A DNA stretch of 8,763 bases from assembly GCA_945828175.1 (NCBI GenBank), contig CALZQD010000056.1, forward strand, positions 1 to 8,763. The letters are read 5' to 3'. The notes beneath the pieces were generated by a model. That model was not told where the DNA came from and searched no databases. It worked only from the letters and a program-made list of their open reading frames with translations. Source of the DNA: an uncultured Bacteroidales bacterium (lineage in GTDB: Bacteria > Bacteroidota > Bacteroidia > Bacteroidales > Muribaculaceae). Shown one piece after another: positions 1 to 6,210 of the stretch. Numbering within the stretch: the stretch's first letter is position 1; the number at the start of each line of letters is the position of its first letter. The position numbers and the translations under genes were made by a program.

Positions 1-46
1 TACACACTGCATATCGTCGGCAGCGTCAGATGTGTATAAGAGACAG
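1..46 (+). other. Nextera adapter and i5 index (sequencing artefact)
   Basis: Bases 28-46 are the Tn5 mosaic end AGATGTGTATAAGAGACAG, preceded at 14-27 by TCGTCGGCAGCGTC, the Illumina Nextera read-1 adapter. Bases 6-13 (ACTGCATA) match the i5 index I know as S506, and 1-5 (TACAC) are the end of the P5 arm. The reverse complement of the same structure closes the window at 8720-8763. This is untrimmed library sequence, not genome and not a transposon end. Confidence 0.98.
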
Positions 47-94
47 CCATTGCATCATCACGCTTCGGGAAGCCATATGAATAAAAACAAAAGG

Positions 95-166
95 CATAAG
101 AACAGAAGAACAGAAGATTTTTAAATTAATAATAATCTTCTGTTCTTGTGAACTTTTGTTCTTATG
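95..166 (-). terminator. Long hairpin, probable terminator of the efflux operon
   Basis: Two nested inverted repeats form one long imperfect stem. The inner arms 106-119 (AAGAACAGAAGATT) and 134-147 pair perfectly over 14 bp; the outer arms 95-103 (CATAAGAAC) and 158-166 pair perfectly over 9 bp. They are joined by an unequal bulge of 2 and 10 bases. Read on the minus strand, the hairpin begins about 70 nt after the outer-membrane factor stop codon and is followed by a T-rich run (complement of 81-92), as expected for an intrinsic terminator. The left arm contains an 8-bp tandem repeat (AAGAACAG at 98-105 and 106-113), so the stem may have grown from simple-sequence DNA. It could also stop a convergent gene entering from the left. 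Confidence 0.6.
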
Positions 167-182
167 TTTATAATGCCTAACG

Positions 183-199
183 AGTCGGACAAGTCGGAC
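183..199. repeat. Short tandem repeat, GTCGGAC core, period 9
   Basis: The core GTCGGAC occurs at 184-190 and 193-199, with the 9-bp unit AGTCGGACA almost repeated twice. It lies between the operon terminator hairpin and the last gene of the operon. There is no coding potential. It looks like a short intergenic repeat remnant; the function is unknown. Confidence 0.55.
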
Positions 200-206
200 G
201 GGGATT

Positions 207-234
207 GTGCATTATGAATTGTGCATTGTGCATT
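207..234. repeat. Short repeat, three GTGCATT units
   Basis: GTGCATT occurs at 207-213, 221-227 and 228-234; the last two copies are directly adjacent and the first is separated by ATGAATT. The array ends three bases before the stop codon of the outer-membrane factor gene. Its AT-rich composition contrasts with the GC-rich gene beside it. I suspect a dispersed intergenic repeat, but only this locus is visible. Confidence 0.5.
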
Positions 235-237
235 GAT

Positions 238-1539
238 TTAGTGGCTGTTGTAGAAGTCGAGGATGCGGGTGCGGAGCATGTATTCGTATTTGGCGCGGAC
301 GCGGTCGCTGACGGCACGGAGATAGTTGTTTTTGGCTGTCTCGTAGTCGGTCGGGGTTGCGCGGCCGAGGTTGTATTTCTCGCGCGTCGCGGCAAAGGTC
401 TTCGAGGTGGCGTCTTCGGCCACGGTGCTCGACTCGAGGCGCTTGGCTGCGCCGAGGGCTGAGTAATAGGCTTGCTGGACTGCCTTGTAGAGGTTGTCGC
501 AGGCGGTCTCATACCGGAGCTCGGCCGTGAGGCGGTTGACGCGGGCGCGACGGACGTTGTTGCGGGTCGAAAAAGCGTCGAATACGGGTATCGAGAGGTT
601 GAAGCCGAAATAGGTGCTGAAGTTGTTCTTCATCTGATGGCCGAACTTGTCGTTATCGAAGCCGCTGACAGTATAATATGAGCTGCCGACGCCGGCGGTG
701 AAAGAGAGGCGCGGCATATAGCCCGACTTGGCGACGCGGATATTCTTGTCGGCGGCGGCGATGCGCAGGCGGTTGGCGTTGACAGAGCGGTTGTTGAGCT
801 TGGCGTTGGCAAAAACTTCGTCGGCCGAGCGCATCAGCACGTTGTCGTCGTCGAGCGAGGCGACCTCGAAGCCTTCGATGTCGTCGAGGCGCAGCAGTTG
901 GGCGAGGTCGACAAGCGCGAGGGTATAGTCGCTTTTGGCAGTCGTGGCCGAGAGCTCGTCCTGCGCGAGCTGCGAGCGGGCGTTGAGCATATCGATTTCG
1001 GGCACCTTGCCGGCCTCGAGGAGGGCCTGCTGGCGCTTGAGCTCGTAATCTGAAAGCTCGATCTGGCCGAGGGCCACCTTGTAGACCTCGTCGCAGTAGA
1101 GCACCTGGAGATACTGGGCGATGACGTTGAGGGTGACGTCTTCTTTGGCAGCCTCAAACTCCTCGACTACAGCGAGAAGCGACGCCTTGGCATAGTCGAG
1201 ACGACGGACATTGCCGAGACCCTGGAAGAGCGGCAGGCTGAGGTTGGCGCCCCACTGGAAATTGCTCGTATTGCGGTCGGCATAGGTGTTTTCAGACGTC
1301 AGGCCGCGGCCGAGGTTAAACGACTGCGAGCCCGAGAGGCCGACCTCGGGAAGGAAAGCGTCTTTGGCGGCAGTGACGTCGATTTCGGCGTTGCGGACGT
1401 CGAGCGCGCGGCTGCGGACGGTGAGATTGTTGGTCAGAGCATAGTCGATGCACTGTTCGAGAGTCCATGTCGATGCATCGGAGGCGGCGCAGCACGCGAG
1501 GGCGAGAGCCGCAAGAATGGATTTACGCAACTGTTTCAT
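238..1539 (-). CDS. TolC-family outer membrane efflux protein
   Basis: This 433-residue protein is predicted to be the outer-membrane channel of the pump encoded upstream. Residues 1 to about 23 form a signal peptide: basic MKQLRK, a hydrophobic Leu/Ala core, then small residues ending near SDAS. A Cys pair follows the core, but the preceding residues do not make a good lipobox, so I favour signal peptidase I cleavage. The mature protein has the two-fold repeat of outer membrane efflux (OEP) domains: WTLEQCIDYAL opens the first half, and long Ala/Leu-rich helices alternate with aromatic beta segments (LSLPLFQGL in half one, LSIPVFDAF in half two). The length fits the family. It is the last gene of the operon, 20 nt after the adaptor gene. 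The start is chosen because it gives an intact signal peptide. Family assignment is firm; the transported substrate is unknown. Confidence 0.93.
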   Translation of the reverse strand: MKQLRKSILAALALACCAASDASTWTLEQCIDYALTNNLTVRSRALDVRNAEIDVTAAKDAFLPEVGLSGSQSFNLGRGLTSENTYADRNTSNFQWGANLSLPLFQGLGNVRRLDYAKASLLAVVEEFEAAKEDVTLNVIAQYLQVLYCDEVYKVALGQIELSDYELKRQQALLEAGKVPEIDMLNARSQLAQDELSATTAKSDYTLALVDLAQLLRLDDIEGFEVASLDDDNVLMRSADEVFANAKLNNRSVNANRLRIAAADKNIRVAKSGYMPRLSFTAGVGSSYYTVSGFDNDKFGHQMKNNFSTYFGFNLSIPVFDAFSTRNNVRRARVNRLTAELRYETACDNLYKAVQQAYYSALGAAKRLESSTVAEDATSKTFAATREKYNLGRATPTDYETAKNNYLRAVSDRVRAKYEYMLRTRILDFYNSH

Positions 1540-1559
1540 AGCTTCTTATGCCTGACGGT

Positions 1560-2654
1560 TTATTTTTTCTCGGCACCACGGAGCACGGCAGTCGTGTCGA
1601 GGCCGTTTTTAATCTCGATGTCGAGGCCGTTGCCGATGCCGGTCTCAATCTTGCGCCGGTCGAACTTCTGACCGTCGACCGAGTCGGTGAGGACGTAGAC
1701 GTAGCTCTCCCCGCCGTCGAACTCGATGACGCTCTCAGGCACGGCGACGACGTCCTTGGCACGGTTGAGGATGACAGAGCCGTTGGCGCTGTAGCCCGAG
1801 CGCATGGTGACGCTGTCGGGAAGGACGAGGGCGGCCTTGAGCTCGAAGGTGCTGGCGCCGTTGTCTTCGCTGGCCTTGGGCGAGATATATTCAATGGTAG
1901 CCTCGGTGATGACGCCGTCGATGGCGCCGACAGTGACTGTCAGAGGCATGCCGATGGCGAGCATGCCGACCTCGGTCTCGTCGACCTTGCCGACAAAGAG
2001 CAGGTCGCGCATGTCGGCGACTGTGGCGATTGTCGTGCCGTCGTTGAAGGTATTGGCCTGAATGACAGATGAGCCCTCTTTGACAGGAACGGCGAGGACG
2101 ATGCCGTCGATGGTCGAGCGGACGAGGGTGTTACTCTGCTGGGCGTTGGTTACCGAGACGCCGTCGCGGACGATAGAGAGGGCGTCGAGGGCCGAATTGA
2201 GCTCGATGCGGGCGTTCTCGACGGCATTGTTGCCCTCTTCATACTCCTCGCGGCTTATGAATTTCTTTTCGTAGAGCTCGGCGGTGCGCTTGAACTTGCT
2301 CTCCTGGAGCTCGAGGTTGCGTCGGGCGACCTCGACACGGTTTTCGGCGGCCGAGAGCTGGCTTTCTTCGGGGATGACCTTGATGCGGGCGATGACGTCG
2401 CCGACTTTGACTCGGTCGCCGGGCTCGACGTTGATTTCGGCGATGATACCCGAAATCTGGGGCTTGATGTCGATTTCGTCACGGGGCTCGATCTTGCCGG
2501 TGAGGAGGGTCGTGCGCTCGATTGTGGCGATGCGCGGACGTACGGTGTCATAAACGGTCGGCTTGTCCTGTGAATTTTTGTAGAGGTAGACAAAAGTACC
2601 GACGAAAATCAGCGCTACGATGGTCCAGAGCGCTATGCGAAAAAACTTTTTCAT
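1560..2654 (-). CDS. Periplasmic adaptor (membrane fusion) subunit, HlyD/MacA type
   Basis: This 364-residue protein should bridge the inner-membrane ABC permeases and the TolC-like channel. An N-terminal membrane anchor (about 5-25, IALWTIVALIFVG) takes the place of a lipid anchor, as in MacA. A beta and first lipoyl half-motif spans about 55-92 (IKPQISGIIAEINVEPGD), followed by a heptad-rich alpha-helical hairpin of about 96-165 (NRVEVARRNLELQ, then EEYEEGNNAVENARIEL). The second lipoyl half is near 178-212 (STIDGIVLAVPVKEGSSV). A beta-barrel domain and a membrane-proximal domain run to the C-terminus. Length and domain order are normal for MacA-type adaptors. It starts 48 nt after the permease stop, in an A/T-rich stretch without a clear Shine-Dalgarno sequence. 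The position between permease and channel genes supports the role. Confidence 0.93.
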   Translation of the reverse strand: MKKFFRIALWTIVALIFVGTFVYLYKNSQDKPTVYDTVRPRIATIERTTLLTGKIEPRDEIDIKPQISGIIAEINVEPGDRVKVGDVIARIKVIPEESQLSAAENRVEVARRNLELQESKFKRTAELYEKKFISREEYEEGNNAVENARIELNSALDALSIVRDGVSVTNAQQSNTLVRSTIDGIVLAVPVKEGSSVIQANTFNDGTTIATVADMRDLLFVGKVDETEVGMLAIGMPLTVTVGAIDGVITEATIEYISPKASEDNGASTFELKAALVLPDSVTMRSGYSANGSVILNRAKDVVAVPESVIEFDGGESYVYVLTDSVDGQKFDRRKIETGIGNGLDIEIKNGLDTTAVLRGAEKK

Positions 2655-2702
2655 TTTATATAGATTGTTTATTATTTGCTTGGTTATTAACTGTTTGAAT
2701 TA

Positions 2703-3947
2703 TTATTTATCGTTGATGGCCTCGATGGGCTTGATGCGCATGGCCTTGACGGCGGGGATAATGCCGGCGGCTGTGCCGAGGACGGCGAAGACGACGGTGA
2801 TGCCGACAGCCATGCCGAAACTGAGCTGGAATCCGGCGGGATTGCCCTGCATGGTCATCAGATAGTTGACGCCGCCGAGGACCCCGACGGCAAAACATAT
2901 GCCCGCGACGCCGGCGATGAAGGTGAGGACGACGCCCTCAGAGAGAATCTGGACGATGATGTCGCGGGGCTTGGCTCCGAGGGCGCGGCGAATGCCAATC
3001 TCGGTGGTGCGTTCCTTGACGATGACCCACATGATATTGCCGACGCCGATGATGCCGGCAAGCAGAGTGCCGAAACCGACGAAGCCGGCAAGAAGGCTGA
3101 TGCCGAGGAAGAGGTTACTGATCATCTCAAACATCTCGGAGATGTTCATATACTCGATGGCCTTATTATCGTCGGGGTGAATCGGGTGATTGCGGCGGAT
3201 AGCCTGCTTGATGGGCTCCTCGAGGGTCTTGAAGTCGTAGCCGTCGTCGGCGATGAGCATCATCAGGCCGATGGCGTCGCCATAGTTGAAGGCCTTGCGC
3301 ATCGTCGATAGAGGTATGATGACTGACTCGCTGAGGTTGCCGTTGACGTTCATCTCAGAGCGGGCCTCACAGACGCCGACTACCTTATAATATATGCCGC
3401 CGACCGCGATGTTCTTGCCTAAGGGCGAGTCGGAGCCGAAAAGAGTCGAGGCGACACGCTTGCCGAGGACACAGACCTTGCGGGCAGAGCTCTCGTCGGT
3501 GTCGTTGATGAAACGCCCCTCGACGATGATGGGATGCATGAACTCGGTGTATGACGGCATTACGCCCATGATGCCGCTCGACGAGCGCTGGCGGCCATAG
3601 GTGATAGTCATGCCCCAGTGCGACAAGGAGCCGGTAGCGTCCTTGATGCCGGGAATCTTGCCGACGCGCTCGAGGTCTTCGGTGTCGAGACTCCAGTACA
3701 TGCCCTTCTTGAAGCCCTTATAGGGCATCGAGGTCTGGTTACCCCAGACGAAGGCCGTATTTGTGGCAAAGCCGTCGAACTGTTTAGACATCAACGCTCT
3801 TAGACCGTTGGCGCCGCCGAGGAGCATGGCGAGCATGGCAGTACCCCAGAAGATGCCGAAGGCCGTGAGGAATGTTCTTGTCTTGTTGCGGGAAAGAGTG
3901 GCGAATATCTCCTTCCAGTTTTCTATGTCAAATATCGGATTAATCAT
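2703..3947 (-). CDS. MacB-like ABC transporter permease (second of pair)
   Basis: This is a 414-residue inner-membrane permease of the MacB/FtsX superfamily without a fused ATPase. It has one N-terminal membrane helix (about 24-46), a large periplasmic MacB core domain (about 47-275), and three C-terminal helices (about 278-303, 333-360 and 377-400). The cytoplasmic loop after the second helix carries the conserved ERTTEIGIRRALGAKPRDI segment (312-330), which in this family couples to the ATPase. The ending IKPIEAI is typical. It resembles the neighbouring permease at corresponding positions (WGNQTSMPYKG here, WGGNTSMPYQG there), so the two are paralogues that most likely form a heterodimer. 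MacB-type pumps are mechanotransmitters that drive substrate from the periplasm through TolC rather than across the inner membrane; whether this one does so is inference. Confidence 0.93.
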   Translation of the reverse strand: MINPIFDIENWKEIFATLSRNKTRTFLTAFGIFWGTAMLAMLLGGANGLRALMSKQFDGFATNTAFVWGNQTSMPYKGFKKGMYWSLDTEDLERVGKIPGIKDATGSLSHWGMTITYGRQRSSSGIMGVMPSYTEFMHPIIVEGRFINDTDESSARKVCVLGKRVASTLFGSDSPLGKNIAVGGIYYKVVGVCEARSEMNVNGNLSESVIIPLSTMRKAFNYGDAIGLMMLIADDGYDFKTLEEPIKQAIRRNHPIHPDDNKAIEYMNISEMFEMISNLFLGISLLAGFVGFGTLLAGIIGVGNIMWVIVKERTTEIGIRRALGAKPRDIIVQILSEGVVLTFIAGVAGICFAVGVLGGVNYLMTMQGNPAGFQLSFGMAVGITVVFAVLGTAAGIIPAVKAMRIKPIEAINDK

Positions 3948-3974
3948 GACCGTTGAATTCAGAAGGTTGTTTGA

Positions 3975-5195
3975 TTATTCGTCACGCAAAGCTTCGACCG
4001 GCTTGATTTTCAAGGCTCTCAGAGCCGGGAAGAGTCCGGCGAGAGCGCCCGAGACAATCAGCACTATCGTGACATAGAGCGCGAGGCGTAAGTCGACGGT
4101 CGGGTCTTTGATGAAGTCACTGCCGCTGAAGGCCGCGGCGATGCCTTCGTTGGCAAGGATGCCGAGGAAGATGCCGATATAGCCGAACAGGGCTGTTATG
4201 AAAACACTCTCAAGGATAATCTGGACGAGGATGTTGCGGGGCTTGGCACCTATGGCGCGGCGGATGCCGATCTCGTGGGTGCGCTCGCGGACAGAGACAA
4301 ACATGATGTTGCTGACGCCGATGATGCCCGATAGCATGGTGAAGAGGCCGATGATCCAGATGGCCATATTCAGAATCCTGAAGGCGCCGCCCATGGTGAG
4401 ATGGTTGACAAACTGGTTCCAGATCCAGATGGCGCTCTCGTCGTCGGGGTTGAACTGATGGATTCGACCCATCGTTGCGCGCACATCTTTCTCGAATTCA
4501 AGGCCTTCTTCCTCGGTCGAGAGGTTCGACACGTTGAGCCTGATCTGATTGATGTAGCCGCCGTCGCCCTTGATGGCGTTGACGGTAGTGAAGGGTGCAT
4601 AGTTGGTCGTATTGCCCTCGTTTGAGTAGACACCGACGACGATGAAGGCGAGCTGCATCGACTTGACAGGCCGGCCGACGGCTTTCTCGGCGTCGCCGAA
4701 GAGAATCTTGGCGTTAGACTCCGAGATGACAAGGACGCGGCGGGCCTCGTCGATGTCGCGGCGGTTGATGAAACGGCCGTGGGCGAGCTTCATGCGGCCG
4801 GTCTTCTCCATTTCGGGGAAGACGCCATAGAGGCCGCCGGTGATATAGTCGCTGGGGGTAGAGATGACGGCCGTGTCGATCGACACCGTCGCGGTCGCGC
4901 CCGTCATGCGGTCGCCCAACTCACTCTCGAGGACGTCGATGTCGGAGGCCTTGAGGCGAATCCGGCGGTTTTCCTTGTAACCCTGATAAGGCATCGAAGT
5001 GTTGCCGCCCCAGATGTTGACGTTGTCGGAGGTGCCTTCGGCGGCGTTGCTCTCGAAAGATGTGAGGACGCCCTTCGACATGCCGACGAGGACGACGAGC
5101 ATCAGGATGCCCCAGGCCACGGCGAAGCCGGTCAGACCGGTGCGCAGCTTGTTGTTGCGCAGGGTCTGCAATATTTCTCTCAGGAGGTCAGTCAT
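3975..5195 (-). CDS. MacB-like ABC transporter permease (first of pair)
   Basis: This 406-residue permease has the MacB four-helix layout: helix 1 at about 20-41, a periplasmic core at about 42-270, and helices 2-4 at about 274-299, 326-348 and 369-393. The core contains IWGGNTSMPYQGYK (61-74) and GRFINRRD (140-147), both with counterparts in the second permease. The coupling segment ERTHEIGIRRAIGAKPRNI lies at 304-322, and the protein ends KIKPVEALRDE. Its ATG overlaps the ATPase stop codon in an ATGA arrangement, which implies translational coupling and roughly matched expression of ATPase and permease. The next permease begins 27 nt after its stop. The length is normal for an unfused MacB-type permease. 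Confidence 0.93.
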   Translation of the reverse strand: MTDLLREILQTLRNNKLRTGLTGFAVAWGILMLVVLVGMSKGVLTSFESNAAEGTSDNVNIWGGNTSMPYQGYKENRRIRLKASDIDVLESELGDRMTGATATVSIDTAVISTPSDYITGGLYGVFPEMEKTGRMKLAHGRFINRRDIDEARRVLVISESNAKILFGDAEKAVGRPVKSMQLAFIVVGVYSNEGNTTNYAPFTTVNAIKGDGGYINQIRLNVSNLSTEEEGLEFEKDVRATMGRIHQFNPDDESAIWIWNQFVNHLTMGGAFRILNMAIWIIGLFTMLSGIIGVSNIMFVSVRERTHEIGIRRAIGAKPRNILVQIILESVFITALFGYIGIFLGILANEGIAAAFSGSDFIKDPTVDLRLALYVTIVLIVSGALAGLFPALRALKIKPVEALRDE

Positions 5196-5863
5196 GGCCG
5201 GTCGATAATTTGGCCGTCGACGAGACGGATGATGCGGTTTGTCTGCTCACCGACGCCGGGGTCGTGGGTGACGATGACGATGGTCATGCCCTCGGCGTTG
5301 AGCTGTCGGAAGATCTGCATGACGTCGTGCGAGGTCTTGCTGTCGAGGGCGCCGGTGGGTTCGTCGGCGAGGATGATAGAGGGATTTGTGATGAGCGAAC
5401 GGGCGATGGCGACGCGCTGTTTCTGACCGCCCGAGAGTTCCCCGGGGAGATGGTGGGCGCGGTCAGCCAGACCGAGGCGCTCGAGCTGCTCCATGGCCAG
5501 GCGGTTGCGCTTCTTGCGCGAGACACCCTGATAGAAGAGCGGCAGGGCGACGTTCTCGACGGCGTTCTTGTAACTGATGAGGTTGAACGACTGGAAAACG
5601 AAGCCGATCATGCGGTTGCGCAGCTCGGCGGCACGGTTTTCGCTGAGATTCTTGATGAGAACACCGCCGAGGTGGTACTCGCCGGTATCATAGGTGTCGA
5701 GTATGCCCAGAATGTTGAGCAGGGTCGATTTGCCTGAACCCGAAGACCCCATGATTGAGACAAGCTCGCCACGCTCAATCTCAAGGTTGATATCCTTGAG
5801 CACATGTAGCGGCACAGCCCCCTGATAGGTCTTGTTAATGTCCTTTAAATCAATAATCGGCAT
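5192..5863 (-). CDS. ABC transporter ATP-binding protein, MacB/LolD type
   Basis: This is a 223-residue nucleotide-binding subunit that powers the two permeases downstream. All catalytic motifs are intact: Walker A GSSGSGKST (39-47), Q-loop glutamine 91 in FVFQ, signature LSGGQKQR (143-150), Walker B ILADEPT with catalytic Glu168, D-loop GALDSK and switch His200 in VTHD. The sequence before the signature, and a length near 220, place it in the MacB/LolD/FtsE-like group of short exporter ATPases. It is the first gene of the operon. The start ATG at 5861-5863 leads directly into the usual beta strand (IIDLKDINKTY), and a promoter lies about 65 bp upstream. There is no sign of truncation. Confidence 0.96.
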   Translation of the reverse strand: MPIIDLKDINKTYQGAVPLHVLKDINLEIERGELVSIMGSSGSGKSTLLNILGILDTYDTGEYHLGGVLIKNLSENRAAELRNRMIGFVFQSFNLISYKNAVENVALPLFYQGVSRKKRNRLAMEQLERLGLADRAHHLPGELSGGQKQRVAIARSLITNPSIILADEPTGALDSKTSHDVMQIFRQLNAEGMTIVIVTHDPGVGEQTNRIIRLVDGQIIDRP

Positions 5864-5928
5864 TGCTGTGATGAATGTTAGATGTTTTTAAAATAGATTG
5901 TAGTTAGCTAATAGGCCTGACGCCGTGG

Positions 5929-5959
5929 CAAAATTATAAATATTTCTTAAAACGGCCAA
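5929..5959 (-). promoter_or_regulatory. Bacteroidota-type promoter of the efflux operon
   Basis: On the minus strand TAATTTTG (complement of 5929-5936) matches the Bacteroidota -7 consensus TAnnTTTG. TTGG (complement of 5956-5959) lies 19 bases upstream, at the usual -33 distance. The transcript would start near 5923 and give an untranslated leader of about 60 nt before the ATPase ATG. The -33 element sits two to three bases beyond the T-tract of a terminator hairpin, so this promoter is separated from transcription coming from upstream. Confidence 0.6.
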
Positions 5960-5960
5960 C

Positions 5961-5981
5961 AAAAAATGCCTGATGCAGGCA
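5961..5981 (-). terminator. Second (distal) hairpin of a tandem terminator
   Basis: TGCCTG at 5967-5972 and CAGGCA at 5976-5981 form a perfect 6-bp stem with a 3-base loop. On the minus strand the stem is followed by six T residues (complement of 5961-5966). It directly follows the T-tract of the larger hairpin at 5988-6009, so the two look like a back-up pair closing a short minus-strand transcript. Confidence 0.5.
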
Positions 5982-6009
5982 AAAAAATCGGGCGTCTCAC
6001 GATGCCCGA
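5981..6009 (-). terminator. Intrinsic terminator with GNRA-type loop
   Basis: The stem arms 5988-5996 and 6001-6009 pair over 9 positions with one A-C mismatch when read on the minus strand. The loop then reads GTGA, a GNRA tetraloop, and seven T residues follow (complement of 5981-5987). Read on the plus strand, the loop is TCAC and there is no T-run after the stem, so the minus orientation is preferred. The core is 17/20 identical to the terminator at 8526-8562 when both are compared in sense orientation. Confidence 0.65.
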
Positions 6010-6046
6010 AAATTCTTTAACCTTAAATCTAATACCATGAAAAACA
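5981..6046 (-). ncRNA. Candidate small RNA or attenuated leader, about 65-85 nt
   Basis: A complete small transcription unit is visible on the minus strand. A -7 box TATATTTG lies at 6052-6059, the transcript would begin near 6046, an AT-rich unstructured stretch of about 35 nt follows, and the transcript would end at the GNRA hairpin and T-tract (5981-6009), backed by a second hairpin. No known RNA class was recognised. The segment TTAGATTTAAGGTTAA (complement of 6018-6033) gives the impression of a motif seen in other Bacteroidales intergenic regions, but this cannot be verified here. Alternatives are an attenuator leader whose read-through feeds the efflux operon, or a 13-codon leader peptide (5997-6038). 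The efflux operon has its own promoter downstream, which favours an independent RNA. Confidence 0.45.
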
Positions 6047-6051
6047 CAGTG

Positions 6052-6059
6052 CAAATATA
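6052..6059 (-). promoter_or_regulatory. -7 box of the candidate small RNA promoter
   Basis: TATATTTG (complement of 6052-6059) is an exact match to TAnnTTTG, followed by CA. A convincing -33 TTG was not found at 19-21 bases upstream, so the call rests on the -7 box and on the terminator about 45 nt downstream. A TGTGTT half-site (complement of 6043-6048) overlaps the expected start. Confidence 0.45.
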
Positions 6060-6125
6060 GTAATTCTGATATGAGAACAGCCGGGGCGCCAAAAATTTTT
6101 TACAAAACGGTGAATTAATATTTAG

Positions 6126-6144
6126 TAACACATCCTTTGTGTTA
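6126..6144. promoter_or_regulatory. Perfect 7-bp inverted repeat, candidate operator
   Basis: TAACACA (6126-6132) and TGTGTTA (6138-6144) are exact reverse complements separated by TCCTT. The repeat is 67 bp before the response regulator ATG and overlaps the -33 region of the weak promoter call at 6154-6161. With no T-run after it, it is more likely a protein-binding site than a terminator. Autoregulation by the adjacent response regulator is possible, though OmpR-family sites are more often direct repeats. Confidence 0.4.
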
Positions 6145-6153
6145 TATTTTTAT

Positions 6154-6161
6154 TAATTTCG
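6154..6161 (+). promoter_or_regulatory. Probable -7 box for the two-component operon
   Basis: TAATTTCG differs from TAnnTTTG at one position. TATATTTT at 6143-6150 is an equally good alternative, and TTTG at 6136-6139 lies within the inverted repeat. The 5' leader would be about 45 nt, AT-rich and without a Shine-Dalgarno sequence. Imperfect elements would suit an activator-dependent promoter, but the exact box is uncertain. Confidence 0.35.
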
Positions 6162-6210
6162 CGATAGCATAAAAACAAAAAGACAGGCCGAAAGGCGTTA
6201 CATTGATACA

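Noticed and set aside
49..84. End of a possible plus-strand gene (IASSRFGKPYE, then TAA) or start of a minus-strand gene (MASRSVMMQW) at 47-76
   Set aside because: Only about ten codons are available before the adapter, several frames are open, and no family can be recognised. A convergent gene ending here would suit the hairpin at 95-166, but it cannot be shown.
1548..2072. 174-codon plus-strand open frame opposite the adaptor gene
   Set aside because: It shadows the adaptor coding sequence and has repetitive Val/Asp/Leu/Ala composition typical of the reverse strand of GC-rich genes.
5180..5195. Shine-Dalgarno-like CAGGAGG before an ATG on the plus strand
   Set aside because: The ATG opens only four codons before a stop, and the bases are the complement of the permease start region.
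4779..5426. 215-codon plus-strand open frame across the permease and ATPase genes
   Set aside because: It is antisense to two conserved genes, with low-complexity Asp/Val/Gly/Ala composition, no domain and no promoter.
5967..6009. CRISPR-like or riboswitch interpretation of the paired hairpins
   Set aside because: There are no spaced direct repeats and no recognisable ligand-binding architecture; T-runs after each stem fit terminators better.
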